NCBI GenBank assembly: GCA_902556205.1
Contig: CACDVH010000006.1
Coordinates: 19,396-83,395 of the forward strand
Direction of reading: 5' to 3'
Source: an uncultured Gammaproteobacteria bacterium
GTDB lineage: Bacteria; Pseudomonadota; Gammaproteobacteria; PS1; Pseudothioglobaceae
Length of the DNA: 64,000 nucleotides
The first letter of the stretch is position 1. Every line of letters starts with the position of its first letter. The translations under genes and the position numbers were made by a program. The notes beneath the pieces are model-generated. The model had not been told where the DNA came from. It ran no database searches and was given only the letters and a program-made list of their open reading frames with translations. Of the stretch, positions 18,940 through 26,878 are shown one piece after another.

Positions 18940-19877
18940 GAATCAAAACTATTTAATGCATCTATTAGCCCCATCATATCTTCAGGGAGTTCAATTCTCC
19001 ATGTCATTGAAATACCTGTTGTTGGATGCTTTAAGGTTAATTTTTTTGAATGGAGTGCTTGTCTTTGAAAAGCTCTAAGAGCTTTTTTTATTTCATTTCC
19101 TGCTTTTTTTGGAAATCTGACGCGCCCTCCATATAATGGATCTCCAACCAAAGGGTAGCCAATGTGTGAAAGATGAACACGAATTTGGTGGGTTCTTCCA
19201 GTTTCAAGAATAGCCTTTACATGAGTATGGTTCACAAATCGATCTATGACTCTGTAGTGAGTAATCGCAGATTTTCCATTAGCTCTGACTGACTGTTTGA
19301 CTCTTTCTTTAGGGTCTCTTCCAATAGGCTCATTCACAGTTCCACCTGAAATCATATGGCCATAAACAATAGCTGAATACTCTCTTTCAACTGAATGAGT
19401 CTGAAGTTGTTCAGCGAGGTACTTTTGTGACTTTAAGTTTTTAGCCACCACCATTAATCCTGAGGTATTTTTGTCTAACCTATGAACTATACCTGCTCTA
19501 TCCAACATTGACAAATCAGAATTGTAGTGAAGAAGTGCATTAGCAAGAGTCCCATTCCAATTTCCTGCTCCAGGATGCGTAACTAGCCCAAAAGGCTTAT
19601 TAATGACTATAACATCTTCATCCTCAAAAACAATGTCTAGTGGAATTCTCTCTCCAACCCATTGATTTCTCTGTATTTCCTTGATTGTCAAGCAAATAAC
19701 CTCATCGCCATTAGATTTATCCTTTGGTTTAAATTTTTGGCCATGAATCAGAGCATCTCCAGACTTAATTAATGAAGAAATCTTGGAGCGAGAGTAGTTT
19801 GGCATCATAGAGGCTAGAGAGACATCTAGCCTATCACCTTTCATTCGCTCTGGAATTATAATATTAAGTGATTTCAT
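18936..19877 (-). CDS. rluD: 23S rRNA pseudouridine synthase RluD
   Basis: RluD makes pseudouridines 1911, 1915 and 1917 in helix 69 of 23S rRNA. The 313-residue protein has an N-terminal S4 domain (RLDVSLASMMPNYSRSKISSLI) and the catalytic motif VHRLDKNTSGLMVVAKN, with the catalytic Asp in RLDKNTSG. It also contains GRTHQIRVHLSHIGYPLVGDPLYGG, typical of the RluA/RluD family. It lies 20 bases after the rmlC-like gene and overlaps pgeF. Its position after the glycosylation genes probably reflects read-through and not a shared function. Confidence 0.94.
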   Translation of the reverse strand: MKSLNIIIPERMKGDRLDVSLASMMPNYSRSKISSLIKSGDALIHGQKFKPKDKSNGDEVICLTIKEIQRNQWVGERIPLDIVFEDEDVIVINKPFGLVTHPGAGNWNGTLANALLHYNSDLSMLDRAGIVHRLDKNTSGLMVVAKNLKSQKYLAEQLQTHSVEREYSAIVYGHMISGGTVNEPIGRDPKERVKQSVRANGKSAITHYRVIDRFVNHTHVKAILETGRTHQIRVHLSHIGYPLVGDPLYGGRVRFPKKAGNEIKKALRAFQRQALHSKKLTLKHPTTGISMTWRIELPEDMMGLIDALNSFDS

Positions 19878-19897
19878 ATTTACTAACCAAAAAAAAA

Positions 19898-20431
19898 TTA
19901 GGACTTGTAATCGCTCAAGTTGCTATCTTTTTCAGAAATTATAATATCTAAATCAGGGAATTCTTTTTTGAGGTACTTTTTTATGTTAAAGCCTTTATAG
20001 TTTTCTTGAGAATATTTATTATCCATAAAGTACTGCAATAAAACATTATCAGTCAACGATATAAATCCATGGGCAAAACCCTTAGGAATGAATATAGCAT
20101 CGCCAGCTGATAGTTCAAAACGAAGCACTTTTTCAGTTTCTTTTTTAGATAAATCAATAGCAAGATCAATAATTGACCCCTGATGAACTGAGATTAACTT
20201 ATTTTGAGCAAATGGTTGATCTTGATAATGCATCCCTCTGAATGTATGTTTTTTTTCATTGCAAGAAATCAACTGGTAACTCAAATTAAAATTTAAGCTT
20301 GGGATATTTTTAAACATCTTTTGGGCATCGAGTGCACTTAAAAATCCTCGATTATCATTAAAGACATTAAAAACGTTTTTAAATACTATAGGTTTGTTTA
20401 ATTTCGTTATACTGGTTCTTGATTTGCTCAT
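19898..20431 (-). CDS. RmlC-like NDP-sugar 3,5-epimerase (cupin)
   Basis: The 177-residue protein belongs to the dTDP-4-dehydrorhamnose 3,5-epimerase family, which inverts carbons of 4-keto-6-deoxy sugars. The catalytic His lies in FRGMHYQDQPFAQNKL, the following Lys in the same motif, and the cupin strands VHQGSIIDLAIDLSK and IFIPKGFAHGFISL are clear. A Tyr-containing segment (LLQYFMDNKYSQENYKGFN) replaces the usual LLYKTTDYY. The start overlaps the preceding reductase gene by 53 bases and has no good ribosome-binding site, so translational coupling or a later start is likely. In this gene set it could act like AscE of ascarylose synthesis; true rhamnose synthesis is less likely because no clear RmlD is present. 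Confidence 0.8.
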   Translation of the reverse strand: MSKSRTSITKLNKPIVFKNVFNVFNDNRGFLSALDAQKMFKNIPSLNFNLSYQLISCNEKKHTFRGMHYQDQPFAQNKLISVHQGSIIDLAIDLSKKETEKVLRFELSAGDAIFIPKGFAHGFISLTDNVLLQYFMDNKYSQENYKGFNIKKYLKKEFPDLDIIISEKDSNLSDYKS

Positions 20432-21221
20432 AAAAATTTTTTTTCAAAGAATTTATATAAATATTTTCTGGAAAAGAATTTATATTATTTAATAAATTAT
20501 TACCTTTCATTGTAGCTTTAATTTTAGTGGAAGTTTTCTCAATTGAGATAATGCTTTCTGCTAGCTCTCTTATAGTTAGATGATTATTTGACATTATCAT
20601 GTATTGACTTGGAGTCAAACCTATAGAGCTAATTAAAGAATCTGCAACCTCCTCAACATGAGTTAAATTGATGTCAACACTGATTGATGGTATTTGGATA
20701 TCACGATTTGCAATAGAGTTTTTAATAAAGACGTCTAATACTTTACTTCTTTGATCATTTTTTCCAAATGTATCAAACAAAAAAACCTCGGTTACTTCGA
20801 ACTCTGACTTTGCCCAACTAACAAATTTATTTTTTGTTTCTGAATATAAACTCTTCTGCTTCAAATCTGGAAGCTGCAAATAAGAAGATGAAGAAATGAT
20901 TCGCTTTAAACCAACATTTTTTAAAATATTACAAAGGGATTTAGGAAAATGAAAATTGGACTTTTCCAATAGCTCCTCTTCAGCTAGATTTATAGGGTTT
21001 GGATTGTAGTAGGTTGCAAGGTGCAACAGCAAATCTGAAGGATATTTTTGTAACTCTTCTATACTAAAATCTTTGCATACAGGATCAGCAGAATTCTGAT
21101 AGATGGTTATTTTTTTTTCTCTACCAAAATTGACTACTGCATCATAATCATAAATTATTTTTTTTAAAACGTGTTGCCCAATAAAGCCTGTTAGGCCTGT
21201 AGTATAGATTATTTTAAGCAA
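20379..21221 (-). CDS. NAD(P)-dependent sugar reductase/epimerase (extended SDR)
   Basis: The 280-residue protein begins with a Rossmann nucleotide-binding motif (TTGLTGFIGQHVL) and has the SDR catalytic pair in YSETKNKF (YxxxK), preceded by a Ser run (IISSSSYLQL). It resembles RfbJ/AscF-type reductases, which complete 3,6-dideoxyhexose synthesis by reducing the 4-keto group, more than RmlD, but sequence identity is low and a 4-epimerase role is possible. Its start overlaps the ColD-like gene by 13 bases, and its 3' end overlaps the rmlC-like gene. Substrate identity is inferred from the neighbourhood. Confidence 0.72.
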   Translation of the reverse strand: MLKIIYTTGLTGFIGQHVLKKIIYDYDAVVNFGREKKITIYQNSADPVCKDFSIEELQKYPSDLLLHLATYYNPNPINLAEEELLEKSNFHFPKSLCNILKNVGLKRIISSSSYLQLPDLKQKSLYSETKNKFVSWAKSEFEVTEVFLFDTFGKNDQRSKVLDVFIKNSIANRDIQIPSISVDINLTHVEEVADSLISSIGLTPSQYMIMSNNHLTIRELAESIISIEKTSTKIKATMKGNNLLNNINSFPENIYINSLKKNFYEQIKNQYNEIKQTYSI

Positions 21222-22402
21222 TTTTCTATTTCAAATAATTTTTCTAGCATGTAGTCCATTTTCTCCTTTGTTTGTCTATTATGACAACCAAGAAGGATGC
21301 CAGACTCCATAATATTGTCACTTACGTCAAAGCTCCCAAAGGAGTCCCATTCAAATTTTTTAGCTACTGGTTGACGAAGAATATTTCCGGTAAAGATAGT
21401 TCTTGTTTGGATGCCAGATTTTTCGAGATAAATTTGAACCTCCTTCCTCTTTGAAGCTAACTTATTTTGAAGTATTGCTGGGAAAGCTAGCCAGCCAGTC
21501 TCAACATTACCATAGGATGAAGGAACAAAAAAATTATCAGAAGATGATAAGTTATTTTTTAGATAATTGTAGTTATCTAACCTATTTTTAAGATTGGCCC
21601 CTAAACTCTTGACTTGGACTAGCGCAAAAGCTGCTGAGATTTCTGATGGTAGAAAGTTATAAGCAATGTCATCAAAAATATACTTGTCGTCATAGTTTAT
21701 ATTATCAATTTTTGCATTGAATCTCCTCTCATAATCTTCCGTTTCTCCATACAGAGAGGACCTTCTACCCCAGCCCCTTAGTGATAAAGCTAAGTCAAAA
21801 TGTTCTTTATCAGAAAAACACGTCATCCCTCCAAAGCCTGCTCCTGTTACAACATGGGAAGCATAAAAGCTAGTCGTTGACACATCTGACCAATTATCAA
21901 TCTCTGATGAATACTTATACCCTATGGTGTCTGCAGAATCTTCAATAGTCTTTAGATTATTTTCTTTTGCAAAATGATATATCTCCTCCCAGTTAGCAAC
22001 ATTTCCTATGAGGTTAGGTACGCATATTGCGGACACTCCCTCAAGTGGTATTCTTTTTAAAACTGATGTATCTATTTGCATTGTCTCTCTTTCAACATCA
22101 ATAAATAAGGGTTTTAGGCCACTCTGAACTAGAGGAGATACTGTAGTTGAGAAAGTTAAACTTGGAGTAATTACTTTTGTTCCCTTTTTCAGATTTAGTG
22201 CTTGGACGCCAATAAGGTTTGCAGAGGAGCCACTATTTGTCATCAAGCCATATTCTTTATTAAAAATATTCGCTACTTTACTTTCCAATCTTTGAACATT
22301 TTTTCCACACATAAGTGCAAGGCGATCATTTCTAAGGACCTCAATAACGGCATTGATTTCTTCTTCTGAATAATTTGCTTCTGCGTAAAAAACTTTCTTC
22401 AT
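21209..22402 (-). CDS. PLP-dependent NDP-4-keto-6-deoxyhexose 3-dehydratase, ColD-type (His replaces the PLP lysine)
   Basis: This DegT/DnrJ-fold protein (397 residues) has the family opening (EINAVIEVLRND, TNSGSSANLIGVQAL) and the Asp-containing PLP pocket segment TIEDSADTIG. Where aminotransferases carry the Schiff-base Lys it has His183 in SFYASHVVTGAGFGG, the hallmark of the 3-dehydratases E1 (RfbH/AscC) and ColD. The Cys-rich loop that holds the 2Fe-2S cluster of E1 is replaced by RGWGRRSSLYGETEDYERRF, with no Cys, so it should work without an Fe-S cluster or a partner reductase, as ColD does. Neighbouring rmlA and rmlB suggest a dTDP sugar as substrate; ColD itself uses a GDP sugar. The product would be a 3,6-dideoxy-4-keto sugar. 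Confidence 0.82.
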   Translation of the reverse strand: MKKVFYAEANYSEEEINAVIEVLRNDRLALMCGKNVQRLESKVANIFNKEYGLMTNSGSSANLIGVQALNLKKGTKVITPSLTFSTTVSPLVQSGLKPLFIDVERETMQIDTSVLKRIPLEGVSAICVPNLIGNVANWEEIYHFAKENNLKTIEDSADTIGYKYSSEIDNWSDVSTTSFYASHVVTGAGFGGMTCFSDKEHFDLALSLRGWGRRSSLYGETEDYERRFNAKIDNINYDDKYIFDDIAYNFLPSEISAAFALVQVKSLGANLKNRLDNYNYLKNNLSSSDNFFVPSSYGNVETGWLAFPAILQNKLASKRKEVQIYLEKSGIQTRTIFTGNILRQPVAKKFEWDSFGSFDVSDNIMESGILLGCHNRQTKEKMDYMLEKLFEIENCLK

Positions 22403-22483
22403 TAATTGAATTGCAAAGACATTTTGCCTTCTCCTATATTTTGTTTAAATTCATGAATCATCTATTTAGCCAATAATGTTTAT

Positions 22484-23362
22484 CTATATATTTTTGGCTA
22501 TATCAAGAAGATATCGTCCATATTGATTATTACTTGAATGATTTGCTAAAACCTTAAAATTTTCAGCTGAGATAAAACCTTTTTCAAGAGCAACCTCCTC
22601 TAAGCACGCTACTTTTAATCCCTGTCTTTTCTCAATTGTCTCAATAAATGCTGAGGCATCTAATAAGTTTTCATGAGTTCCGGTATCGAGCCAAGCATAG
22701 CCCCGACTCATTATTTCTACTTTTAAACGCCCATCATTAAGGTAAAGTTGATTTAATGAGGTAATTTCTAATTCACCCCTTAGAGAAGGCTGAATTAGAA
22801 TAACCTTTGAAATAACATCATTTGGGTAAAAATATAACCCAGTTACAGCAAAATTACTTTTAGGGCTAACTGGCTTTTCTTCAATCGATTTCACTAGACC
22901 AGTTTTGTCAAACTCCACAACACCATAATGCTTAGGCTCCTTGACATAATATCCAAAGACCGTTGCTAAATTAGAGTCTTTTGCTAATGATACTGCCTCC
23001 TCTAGAATGCCTGTCATGCCATGACCGTAAAAAATATTATCTCCAAGAATTAAGCAAACATCATCATTTTGGATAAAGTCTTTTCCAAGAATGAAGGCTT
23101 GTGCTATTCCATCTGGAGAGGGTTGGACTTTATATTGAAATTTCATTCCAATATCAGACCCGTCCCCAAGCAAATCCTCAAATCTTGATAAATCATCGGG
23201 TGTTGATATTATTAAAACCTCTTGAATTCCCGCAAGCATTAAAATTGACAGGGGATAGTAAATCATTGGCTTATCATAAACAGGCAATAACTGTTTAGAA
23301 ATGCTTTTTGTTAATGGATATAGCCTAGTTCCAGAACCACCAGCAAGAATAATGCCTTTCAT
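22484..23362 (-). CDS. rmlA: Glucose-1-phosphate thymidylyltransferase
   Basis: RmlA joins dTTP and glucose-1-phosphate to form dTDP-glucose, the entry step for dTDP-deoxysugars. The 292-residue protein carries the nucleotide-binding signature [17 protein letters not shown] and the metal/sugar site [12 protein letters not shown]. It also has [33 protein letters not shown] and the [18 protein letters not shown] segment, all classic for RmlA. It is directly followed by the ColD-like gene and preceded (zero-base gap) by rmlB. Length and motifs are fully normal. Confidence 0.95.
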   Translation of the reverse strand: MKGIILAGGSGTRLYPLTKSISKQLLPVYDKPMIYYPLSILMLAGIQEVLIISTPDDLSRFEDLLGDGSDIGMKFQYKVQPSPDGIAQAFILGKDFIQNDDVCLILGDNIFYGHGMTGILEEAVSLAKDSNLATVFGYYVKEPKHYGVVEFDKTGLVKSIEEKPVSPKSNFAVTGLYFYPNDVISKVILIQPSLRGELEITSLNQLYLNDGRLKVEIMSRGYAWLDTGTHENLLDASAFIETIEKRQGLKVACLEEVALEKGFISAENFKVLANHSSNNQYGRYLLDIAKNI

Positions 23363-24439
23363 TTATTTACTCTTCCCCAAACGAACAAGTTTATAGTTAT
23401 CATTTTGAATGCTTTTTAACCAAGCATGGTTCTTCAAATACCACATTATGGTTTTTCTGATGCCTGATTCAAAATTTTCATTCGGTTTCCACCCAAGACT
23501 TTTGTTGATTTTTGAAGAATCTATGGCATATCTTACATCATGTCCAGGCCTATCTTCAACATAAGTAATTAATTCGCTATAGGAGCTAATTTCCGAATTA
23601 TTTATAGGAAGAAGTTCATCTAAGATTGAGCAAATCTGTTGGACAACCTCAATATTTTTAATCTCATTATTTCCTCCTATATTATATGTTTCGCCAATCT
23701 TCCCTTGAAGTGCAACAATCATTAGCGCACTGACATGATCATCAACATATAGCCAATCCCTAATTTGTTTACCATCACCGTACACTGGAAGTGGCTTTAA
23801 TGTAATTGCAGTTAATATCATGTGTGGTATCAATTTTTCAGGAAATTGATATGGGCCATAATTATTAGAGCAATTTGTAATTAAAACTGGCAAGTTATAA
23901 GTTCGATGCCAAGCTCTAACTAGGTGATCAGAGCTTGCTTTTGAAGCTGAATAGGGAGAGCTTGGATCATAACGCGTTTCTTCTGAAAAAAAATTATTTG
24001 TATTCTTTAAATCACCATAAACCTCATCAGTTGATACATGTAAAAATCTAAAATTGTCTTTTTTTAAGCCTTTAAGCGACTGATAATATATCCTAACACC
24101 CTCTAAAACATTAAATGTACCAATAACATTAGTTTGAATAAAATCAATTGGTTCATCTATTGATCTATCAACATGGGATTCAGCTGCTAGATGAATAACT
24201 AGGTCAGGCTTACTGTCATTAATTACTCTTTGTAAGTTAATTGAATCACAAATATCTAGCTTTTCAAAAATATAATTCTTTCTATTTTCAATTGACTTTA
24301 AAGACTCTAGACTCCCTGAATAGGTGAGTTTGTCGATATTAACAACTTTATATTCTGAATTTATAACAAGGCTTCTTATTAAGGCAGAGCCAATAAATCC
24401 TGCTCCGCCAGTTATTAAGATGTTTTTGATACTTTTCAT
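23363..24439 (-). CDS. rmlB: dTDP-glucose 4,6-dehydratase
   Basis: RmlB converts dTDP-glucose to dTDP-4-keto-6-deoxyglucose with bound NAD. The 358-residue sequence has the Rossmann motif [16 protein letters not shown] and the segment [21 protein letters not shown]. It also has the catalytic [10 protein letters not shown] with the Asp-Glu pair and the [15 protein letters not shown] motif (YxxxK), plus [15 protein letters not shown] and YNIGGNNE. It directly abuts rmlA and lies 17 bases after the first GT41 gene, so it shares their operon. Its product is the likely substrate for the ColD-like enzyme downstream. Confidence 0.96.
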   Translation of the reverse strand: MKSIKNILITGGAGFIGSALIRSLVINSEYKVVNIDKLTYSGSLESLKSIENRKNYIFEKLDICDSINLQRVINDSKPDLVIHLAAESHVDRSIDEPIDFIQTNVIGTFNVLEGVRIYYQSLKGLKKDNFRFLHVSTDEVYGDLKNTNNFFSEETRYDPSSPYSASKASSDHLVRAWHRTYNLPVLITNCSNNYGPYQFPEKLIPHMILTAITLKPLPVYGDGKQIRDWLYVDDHVSALMIVALQGKIGETYNIGGNNEIKNIEVVQQICSILDELLPINNSEISSYSELITYVEDRPGHDVRYAIDSSKINKSLGWKPNENFESGIRKTIMWYLKNHAWLKSIQNDNYKLVRLGKSK

Positions 24440-24456
24440 TGCAAATTACTATTAAT

Positions 24457-26877
24457 TTAATTAGGCTCGTTATCTAAATAAATATGGTCAGGCTCTATTC
24501 CCTGATGGAATTTTTCAAACATAACCTCATAAGCTGACTCTAGATTTTTTGTAAATAAAGGTGAATTAAATAGAGGCGCATTATCTAGATTATTCAATAG
24601 TTTTGACTTAATGATTTTATATTTTTTTGGATTTGTTGCTAATTCTATAGCTAGGGACTCATATTGTTTTTGAGAATTTGTAATTAGTTCCGGTAAATTA
24701 ACAGCATTTAATAGACTTGAGGCCACCCTACTTGCGAAAGATTTCCCTAGTAAAGTTAATACTGGGAGACCCATTCTTAGAGCATCACTAGTTGTTGTAT
24801 GCGCATTATAAGGGAGAGTGTCCAAAAATAAATCTGCATACTGAATTCGATTTAAATGTTTTTCACTTGAAATATAAGGAGCAAAAACCAAACGATTCTC
24901 ATCAATACCTAGTTTAGTAGCTTCTTTTTTGAGATTTTTAATGGATGTCTCGTTATTGACGAGGAGCCATAAAACACTATTTTCAACCTGAGTAAGGATA
25001 TTCATCCAGCTTTTAAATGTATTAGGCGTAATTTTATAGGCATTATTAAAACAACAGAAAATAAAACCTTTTTCAGGCAAGTCAAGACCTTTTCGATTCA
25101 ATCTGACATCTTCGACATTCTGCTTAGAAGGATTAACTTGATAACTATCCGGCATATAAATTATCTTCTCAGAATAATATTTCTTTTTATTTTCTGGTAT
25201 TAATATTTTATCTGCAACTAGGTAATCCATATAATCTGCATGCATTGAACCAGGATATCCTAAATAGTTAACTTGGATTGGCGCTAAAGACATTGCAAAA
25301 ACCTTTGTTCTTGAATTGGCTGTAAAACCCCCTAAGTCAATAGCAATATCAATCTCTAGAGATCTTGATAAATTAACTAGATCGTCATTTGACATTGAAA
25401 GCACATCATGATAATGGTCAACACCATCTCTTATACGAAGGTTCATTTTATCTTTAGTATCTTTTGTATAAGAGAATGCATGTATTTCAAATCTACTCCT
25501 ATCGTGAGTTTCATACAACTGGGCAGTCAAAGTTGTAACTGGATGTGATCTAAAATCTGCAGAAAAATATCCGATCCGAATTTTAGAATGCTTTTGATGA
25601 ATCTTAGATTCATACTCAAGAAAATTGCTTTGGAACTGATCCTCAACAAAAATTTCAGCAGCTTTCTTTTGAATAGATAAATCATCTATCAAAGCTTTAA
25701 GAGCAAAGGGACCAATTGCCTTTTGATTTTTATTGATTTTTTTAGATAATTTAAGGATGTTACTATCAAAATCCTCCCAAATACAAAGATGCATTTTAGT
25801 ATTTAAGAGGGCACCAAAAAGATAAGCAGTATTTGGCTGGAGACTATAAGCCTTTTCAAAACAAGAAAGTGCTTCAACTCTTTTTCTTCGATTTCTTAGA
25901 ACATTCCCAAGATTATTGTATGCATCCGCATAATCTGGATTTAAGGCGATTGCCTTTTCATAACTTTCAACAGAAGCTTTAGTTTTTCCTAATACTCCAA
26001 GAACAGTTCCTAAGTTATTGTATGAAAGAGCATAATCTGGTTTAAATTTAAGAGCGTTTTTATAACAGTTATGAGCATCAACAAATTGCCCAAGATTCAT
26101 ATATACCAGTCCAAGATTGTTATGAGCCTCAGCGTAATCTGGCTTTAATTCGATAACTTTTTTAAAGCTATCTTTTGCTTTTAGAAATTGAAAACTTTCT
26201 TTATACTGAATTCCTAAATTATTATGAGCCTCAATGAAGTCTGGCTTAATCTTTATTGCATCCTTATAAGAGGAAACTGCAAGCTTAATATTGCCGATTT
26301 CCTTATAAATAACTCCTAAATTATTATGAGTTTCAGCTAAATTAGGCTTCATTGAAATTACTTTTTTATAAGTCTGAATAGCTCTATCTAAATGTCCTAA
26401 ATCTTTTAAGGCATTTCCAAGATTAAAATGAGCTTCAGCCACATTAGGGTTTATTGAAATCGCTTTTTCATAGAATTCAACTGCATTTTCATGTTGAGAT
26501 AATTTCTGATAGACATTAGCTAAATGATAATTTGCATCAAAATAAGAGGGATTAATAGATATTGCTATCAACAAATTATCAATTGAAGCCTTATTCCTAT
26601 TAAGATTTTCAAGTGTAATCCCTAAATTTTTATATGCTTCAAAGTAATCAGGTTGAATTTTTACCGCATTTTCAAACATTTTGACAGAAGCTACTAAATC
26701 TCCAATTGCTTTATAACAAGCACCAGCAATATTAAAAATTATTGGAACATTGGGATACGACTTATTAATATTTTGAATCTTTTCAATTGCTTCAACATAC
26801 CTCCCCTTTGAATAGAGATCAAACAAAGCATTAATCTTTGACTGAGGTATTTCTATCTTCTTATTACTTTGATTCAC
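24457..26877 (-). CDS. TPR-containing O-GlcNAc-transferase-like (GT41) glycosyltransferase, copy A
   Basis: The 806-residue protein has an N-terminal cap, about nine to ten 34-residue tetratricopeptide repeats (to about residue 350; repeats of the AHNNLGxxYKxxG type) and a C-terminal GT41 catalytic region. Signature segments are RIGYFSADFRSHPVTTLTAQ (His at the catalytic base position of OGT), DIAIDLGGFTANSRTKVFA, VNYLGYPGSMHADYMDY, CCFNNAYKITPNTF (the nucleotide-binding Lys) and PYNAHTTTSDALRMGLPVLT with His693 of the HTT motif. There is no signal peptide, so it should be cytoplasmic. GT41 enzymes modify Ser/Thr of proteins with GlcNAc, or fucose in plant SPINDLY. Donor and target here are unknown; rmlBA lie directly downstream. 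Confidence 0.88.
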   Translation of the reverse strand: MNQSNKKIEIPQSKINALFDLYSKGRYVEAIEKIQNINKSYPNVPIIFNIAGACYKAIGDLVASVKMFENAVKIQPDYFEAYKNLGITLENLNRNKASIDNLLIAISINPSYFDANYHLANVYQKLSQHENAVEFYEKAISINPNVAEAHFNLGNALKDLGHLDRAIQTYKKVISMKPNLAETHNNLGVIYKEIGNIKLAVSSYKDAIKIKPDFIEAHNNLGIQYKESFQFLKAKDSFKKVIELKPDYAEAHNNLGLVYMNLGQFVDAHNCYKNALKFKPDYALSYNNLGTVLGVLGKTKASVESYEKAIALNPDYADAYNNLGNVLRNRRKRVEALSCFEKAYSLQPNTAYLFGALLNTKMHLCIWEDFDSNILKLSKKINKNQKAIGPFALKALIDDLSIQKKAAEIFVEDQFQSNFLEYESKIHQKHSKIRIGYFSADFRSHPVTTLTAQLYETHDRSRFEIHAFSYTKDTKDKMNLRIRDGVDHYHDVLSMSNDDLVNLSRSLEIDIAIDLGGFTANSRTKVFAMSLAPIQVNYLGYPGSMHADYMDYLVADKILIPENKKKYYSEKIIYMPDSYQVNPSKQNVEDVRLNRKGLDLPEKGFIFCCFNNAYKITPNTFKSWMNILTQVENSVLWLLVNNETSIKNLKKEATKLGIDENRLVFAPYISSEKHLNRIQYADLFLDTLPYNAHTTTSDALRMGLPVLTLLGKSFASRVASSLLNAVNLPELITNSQKQYESLAIELATNPKKYKIIKSKLLNNLDNAPLFNSPLFTKNLESAYEVMFEKFHQGIEPDHIYLDNEPN

Positions 26878-26878
26878 T

